A DNA stretch of 64,000 bases from RH-AL1 sp965214415 (lineage in GTDB: Bacteria > Pseudomonadota > Alphaproteobacteria > Rhizobiales > Beijerinckiaceae): NCBI GenBank assembly GCA_965214415.1, contig CBDCBQ010000003.1:2170001-2234000 (forward strand), written 5' to 3'. Made by a program: the position numbers and the translations under genes. The notes below the pieces were generated by a model, which was not told where the DNA came from, made no database searches, and saw nothing but the letters and a program-made list of their open reading frames with translations. Below, piece after piece: positions 61,844 through 64,000 of the stretch (the stretch's first letter is position 1; the number at the start of each line of letters is the position of its first letter).

Positions 61844-61862
61844 CGCGCCGAGAACGAGAACC

Positions 61863-62819
61863 TCAGAGCGAACTGATCTGGATGACCGCCGGCGTCATGA
61901 TGACGGCGAAGAGCACCGGCAGAAAGAAGATGATCATTGGCACGGTGAGCTTCGGCGGCAGCGCGGCGGCCTTCTGCTCGGCGAGCATCAGGCGATGGTC
62001 GCGGCTTTCCTGGCCGAGCACGCGTAGCGCGTGGCCGAGCGGCGTGCCGTATTTTTCGGCCTGCGTCAGCACCGTGACGATCTGCTTGATGGAATCGACG
62101 CCCGTGCGCTTGGCCAAATTCTCGTAGGCCGCGCGACGCTCGGGCAGATAGGACAGTTCCGCCGTCGTCAGCGTCAGTTCCTCCGCGAGCGGGACCGACT
62201 GCAGGCCAATCTCCTGGCTGACCTTGCGAAAGGCCTGCTCGATCGACATGCCGGACTCAACGCAGATCAGGAGGAGATCCATCGAATCGGGGAACGCGCG
62301 CGAGACCGATTGCTGGCGTTTCTTGATGGTGTTCGAGAGGTAGATCTCGGGCGCCTTGAGACCGAAATAGGCGCAGGCGATCACCGCCGCGATCTTCATC
62401 GTCACCGGCCAGGTGAAATGCGCGACCAGGAAAATGTAGAACGCGCCGATCACGAGAAACGCCGCCGGCGACACGAGGCGGAAGAAGAGGAAGGCGATCT
62501 CCGCCTGCGCGCCGCGGAAGCCGGCCATCAGCATCTGGCCCTTGGCCTTGTCGGTGCCGAGCCAGCTCTTCAGGTTGAAGCGGTCGACGACGCGCTTCAT
62601 GTAGGCCTTGGGCTCGTAGCGCAGTCCCTTGCCGGCGTTGAGCTTCTCGCGTTCGCGCGCACGGATGCGCTCGCGCTCGGAGGCGACCGAGCGCATCCGC
62701 TTGTCGAGCTTGTCGCCCGAGACGAGCGGCAACGCGATCGTCACGACTGTCGCGAACGTCGCGATCGCCACCAGGGCGGCGGCGATATTATGGGGATCTT
62801 GCAGCTGCTCCATATTCAT
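61863..62819 (-). CDS. tadC: Tad pilus inner-membrane platform protein TadC
   Basis: A 318-residue type II secretion F-family protein. One N-terminal helix (about 12-32), a cytoplasmic stretch, two helices near 115-165, the GspF domain (FPDSMDLLLICVESGMSIEQAFRKVSQEIG) and a C-terminal helix (MIIFFLPVLFAVIMTPAVIQI). With TadB it forms the platform on which the TadA ATPase drives pilin assembly. ATG 62819 is used; a GTG at 62834 would add five residues. Confidence 0.94.
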   Translation of the reverse strand: MNMEQLQDPHNIAAALVAIATFATVVTIALPLVSGDKLDKRMRSVASERERIRAREREKLNAGKGLRYEPKAYMKRVVDRFNLKSWLGTDKAKGQMLMAGFRGAQAEIAFLFFRLVSPAAFLVIGAFYIFLVAHFTWPVTMKIAAVIACAYFGLKAPEIYLSNTIKKRQQSVSRAFPDSMDLLLICVESGMSIEQAFRKVSQEIGLQSVPLAEELTLTTAELSYLPERRAAYENLAKRTGVDSIKQIVTVLTQAEKYGTPLGHALRVLGQESRDHRLMLAEQKAAALPPKLTVPMIIFFLPVLFAVIMTPAVIQISSL

Positions 62820-62854
62820 GTCGTTTGGTCTCACACTTTACGCGGCACGCACGC

Positions 62855-63826
62855 CTACATGTCGAAGTTGATCATCTTCTTCATGATGAAGATTCCGAGC
62901 GACATCCAGAACACGCAGCCGGCGAGCACCAGGTGCCCCGTCGTCGTCGTGAACAGGAGCGAGATGTAGCCGGGGCTCGTCAGAAAGACGAAGAAGCCGA
63001 CGAGCGGCGGCAGCGAGCCGATGATGCCGGCCGACGCCTTCGCCTCGCTCGACATCGCCTTGATCTTGCCCTTCATCTTCTTGCGATCGCGCAGCACGTT
63101 CGAGAGGTTGCCGAGCGCCTCGGCGAGATTGCCGCCGGCCTTCGCCTGAATGTTGATGACGATCGAGAAGAAGTTGGCCTCCGACAGCGGCACGCGGTCG
63201 ACGATGCGCTCGACCGCCTCGGGGATCGACAGCCCCACCTGCTGCGCTTCCATGATCATGCGGAACTCGGTCCTGACCGGCTCGGCCGCCTCGGCGGCGA
63301 TGTTGCGCAGGCAGTCGCCGAGGGGAATACCGGCCTTGATGCCGCGCACGATGATGTCGACCGCGCCGGGAAACTCCTTCAGGAAAGCCTTCAGCCGCCG
63401 CTTCTTCAGAAAGCTGACGATCCAGGCCGGCATCCCGAACCCGCCGACGAGGGCCCCGCCGAGCGCGATGAAGGGACTGCCGCTGAGCACCAGCGCGAGG
63501 ACCGTGCCGATCACGGCGAGCACGGCGGAGATCACGTAATATTTTTGCTTCGACCAGCTCAGCCCCGCCTGCGCGAGCTTCGTCTCCATCGTGAGCTTCT
63601 TGCTCTTGGCGCGATGGTCGAGCTCCTTCAAGCTGTCGGAGACTTGCTTGCGCCGCTTGGCGGCATCGTTGACGCGCCCGGCGATCTGGCTCGGCGTCCG
63701 CGTCTTCAGCGCCTCCCTGCGCTTCTCCGCCTGGCCACCCGACAGCAACGGATAGGCGGCGGCATAGATGCCCCCGACGACGGCGAGCATGGCGAGGCCC
63801 GGAACAAGAAGCTGGTGCACGTCCAA
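62855..63826 (-). CDS. tadB: Tad pilus inner-membrane platform protein TadB
   Basis: A 323-residue GspF-family protein. N-terminal helix (LLVPGLAMLAVVGGIYAAAYPLL), two central helices near 95-140, the domain FPGAVDIIVRGIKAGIPLGDCLRNIAAE and EANFFSIVINIQAKAGGNLAEALGNLSNVLRDR, and a C-terminal helical pair. TTG 63826 is the start, with GAGGAG 8 bases upstream. It follows the tadA gene and precedes tadC; all three are on one strand, as in other Cpa/Tad clusters. Confidence 0.94.
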   Translation of the reverse strand: MDVHQLLVPGLAMLAVVGGIYAAAYPLLSGGQAEKRREALKTRTPSQIAGRVNDAAKRRKQVSDSLKELDHRAKSKKLTMETKLAQAGLSWSKQKYYVISAVLAVIGTVLALVLSGSPFIALGGALVGGFGMPAWIVSFLKKRRLKAFLKEFPGAVDIIVRGIKAGIPLGDCLRNIAAEAAEPVRTEFRMIMEAQQVGLSIPEAVERIVDRVPLSEANFFSIVINIQAKAGGNLAEALGNLSNVLRDRKKMKGKIKAMSSEAKASAGIIGSLPPLVGFFVFLTSPGYISLLFTTTTGHLVLAGCVFWMSLGIFIMKKMINFDM

Positions 63827-63868
63827 ACGATCGTCTCCTCAACGCGGCGCTGCGTCACGCATCCTCGA

Positions 63869-64000
63869 CTACGAACCGTCCTTGATCTCGGAGGCGTCGA
63901 GCGCGGCCGCGAGCCGCGCCTCCTCGCCGAAGTAGCGAGCCCGCTCCCAGAAACGCGGGCGGCCGACGCCGGTCGAACGGTGCCGGCCCTTGAGACGGCC
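63869..64000 (-). CDS. tadA: TadA/CpaF pilus ATPase, C-terminal end (partial)
   Basis: The last 43 residues are present: GRLKGRHRSTGVGRPRFWER, then ARYFGEEARLAAALDASEI and the stop. The GxGRPRFWxRARYxGxExRLAxAL pattern is typical of the C-terminus of CpaF/TadA, the hexameric ATPase that powers Tad pilus assembly. The rest lies beyond the window end. It heads the visible operon with tadB and tadC. Confidence 0.88.
   Translation of the reverse strand, partial: GRLKGRHRSTGVGRPRFWERARYFGEEARLAAALDASEIKDGS

Overview
The window is about 64 kb of GC-rich (high sixties percent by eye) chromosomal DNA, densely packed with genes. It looks like an alphaproteobacterium of the order Hyphomicrobiales (Rhizobiales). 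The grounds are a MipZ-type division ATPase, DUF3126 and zf-CHCC proteins, a Tad/Cpa pilus operon, an AapJ/BztA-type binding protein, a NadA-free thiC with a TPP riboswitch, and palindromic repeats of the 'ttctcccgc...gcgggagaaggtggc' kind seen across this order. Genus cannot be fixed from the sequence alone. There are no rRNA genes, no recognisable tRNA genes, no CRISPR array, and no intact transposase or integrase.

Layout. 0-7.3 kb: a membrane-anchored ClpP-like protein (5' truncated by the window edge), a Tat-exported molybdenum hydroxylase (IorA/IorB type) with a tri-haem cytochrome c, and a secreted TPR protein. 7.7-18.5 kb: a GH63-like glucosidase with an SDR dehydrogenase, a two-domain DUF3126 protein, a GFA protein, serine acetyltransferase, an alpha/beta hydrolase, an O-antigen-ligase-like membrane protein, a zf-CHCC/FAD-monooxygenase pair and mipZ. 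18.6-22 kb: a glycine-rich secreted protein, a lytic transglycosylase, two small unknowns and several palindromic repeats. 22.5-24.3 kb: a strikingly AT-rich island of four small genes (lipase-like hydrolase; DUF1653, WYL-like and membrane-anchored beta-rich proteins) next to thiC. 26.2-40 kb: TPP riboswitch, LysR regulator, outer-membrane and amino-acid transport genes, an exported NADP-binding protein coupled to an NTT-like carrier, a paralogue of the first gene, map, radC, a GGDEF-EAL protein, and a graveyard of a multiply frameshifted LysR gene and a truncated quinone oxidoreductase. 40.3-47.1 kb: a tight three-gene DUF2126/transglutaminase - ATP-grasp/alpha-E - transglutaminase operon. 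47.3-58.3 kb: a broken higB next to an intact higA, glyS, small exported proteins, an orphan amino-acid binding protein, a GT4 glycosyltransferase, an ABC exporter, an MFS carrier, a PRC-barrel protein and cspA. 58.5-64 kb: an NlpC/P60 and leucyl-aminopeptidase pair, then tadD facing the tadC-tadB-tadA pilus operon, which runs off the end.

Most of the window is ordinary core genome. The two places most likely to hold poorly described biology are the AT-rich island (22.5-24.3 kb), which has the look of a small laterally acquired module with a membrane beta-barrel-like candidate effector, and the ATP-grasp/alpha-E/transglutaminase operon (40.3-47.1 kb), a predicted peptide-ligation system of unknown product. 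Several regions show decay: the LysR/qor pair, the higB toxin and an antitoxin tail near 10.5 kb. All function calls rest on reading motifs and family resemblance; no database search was possible.
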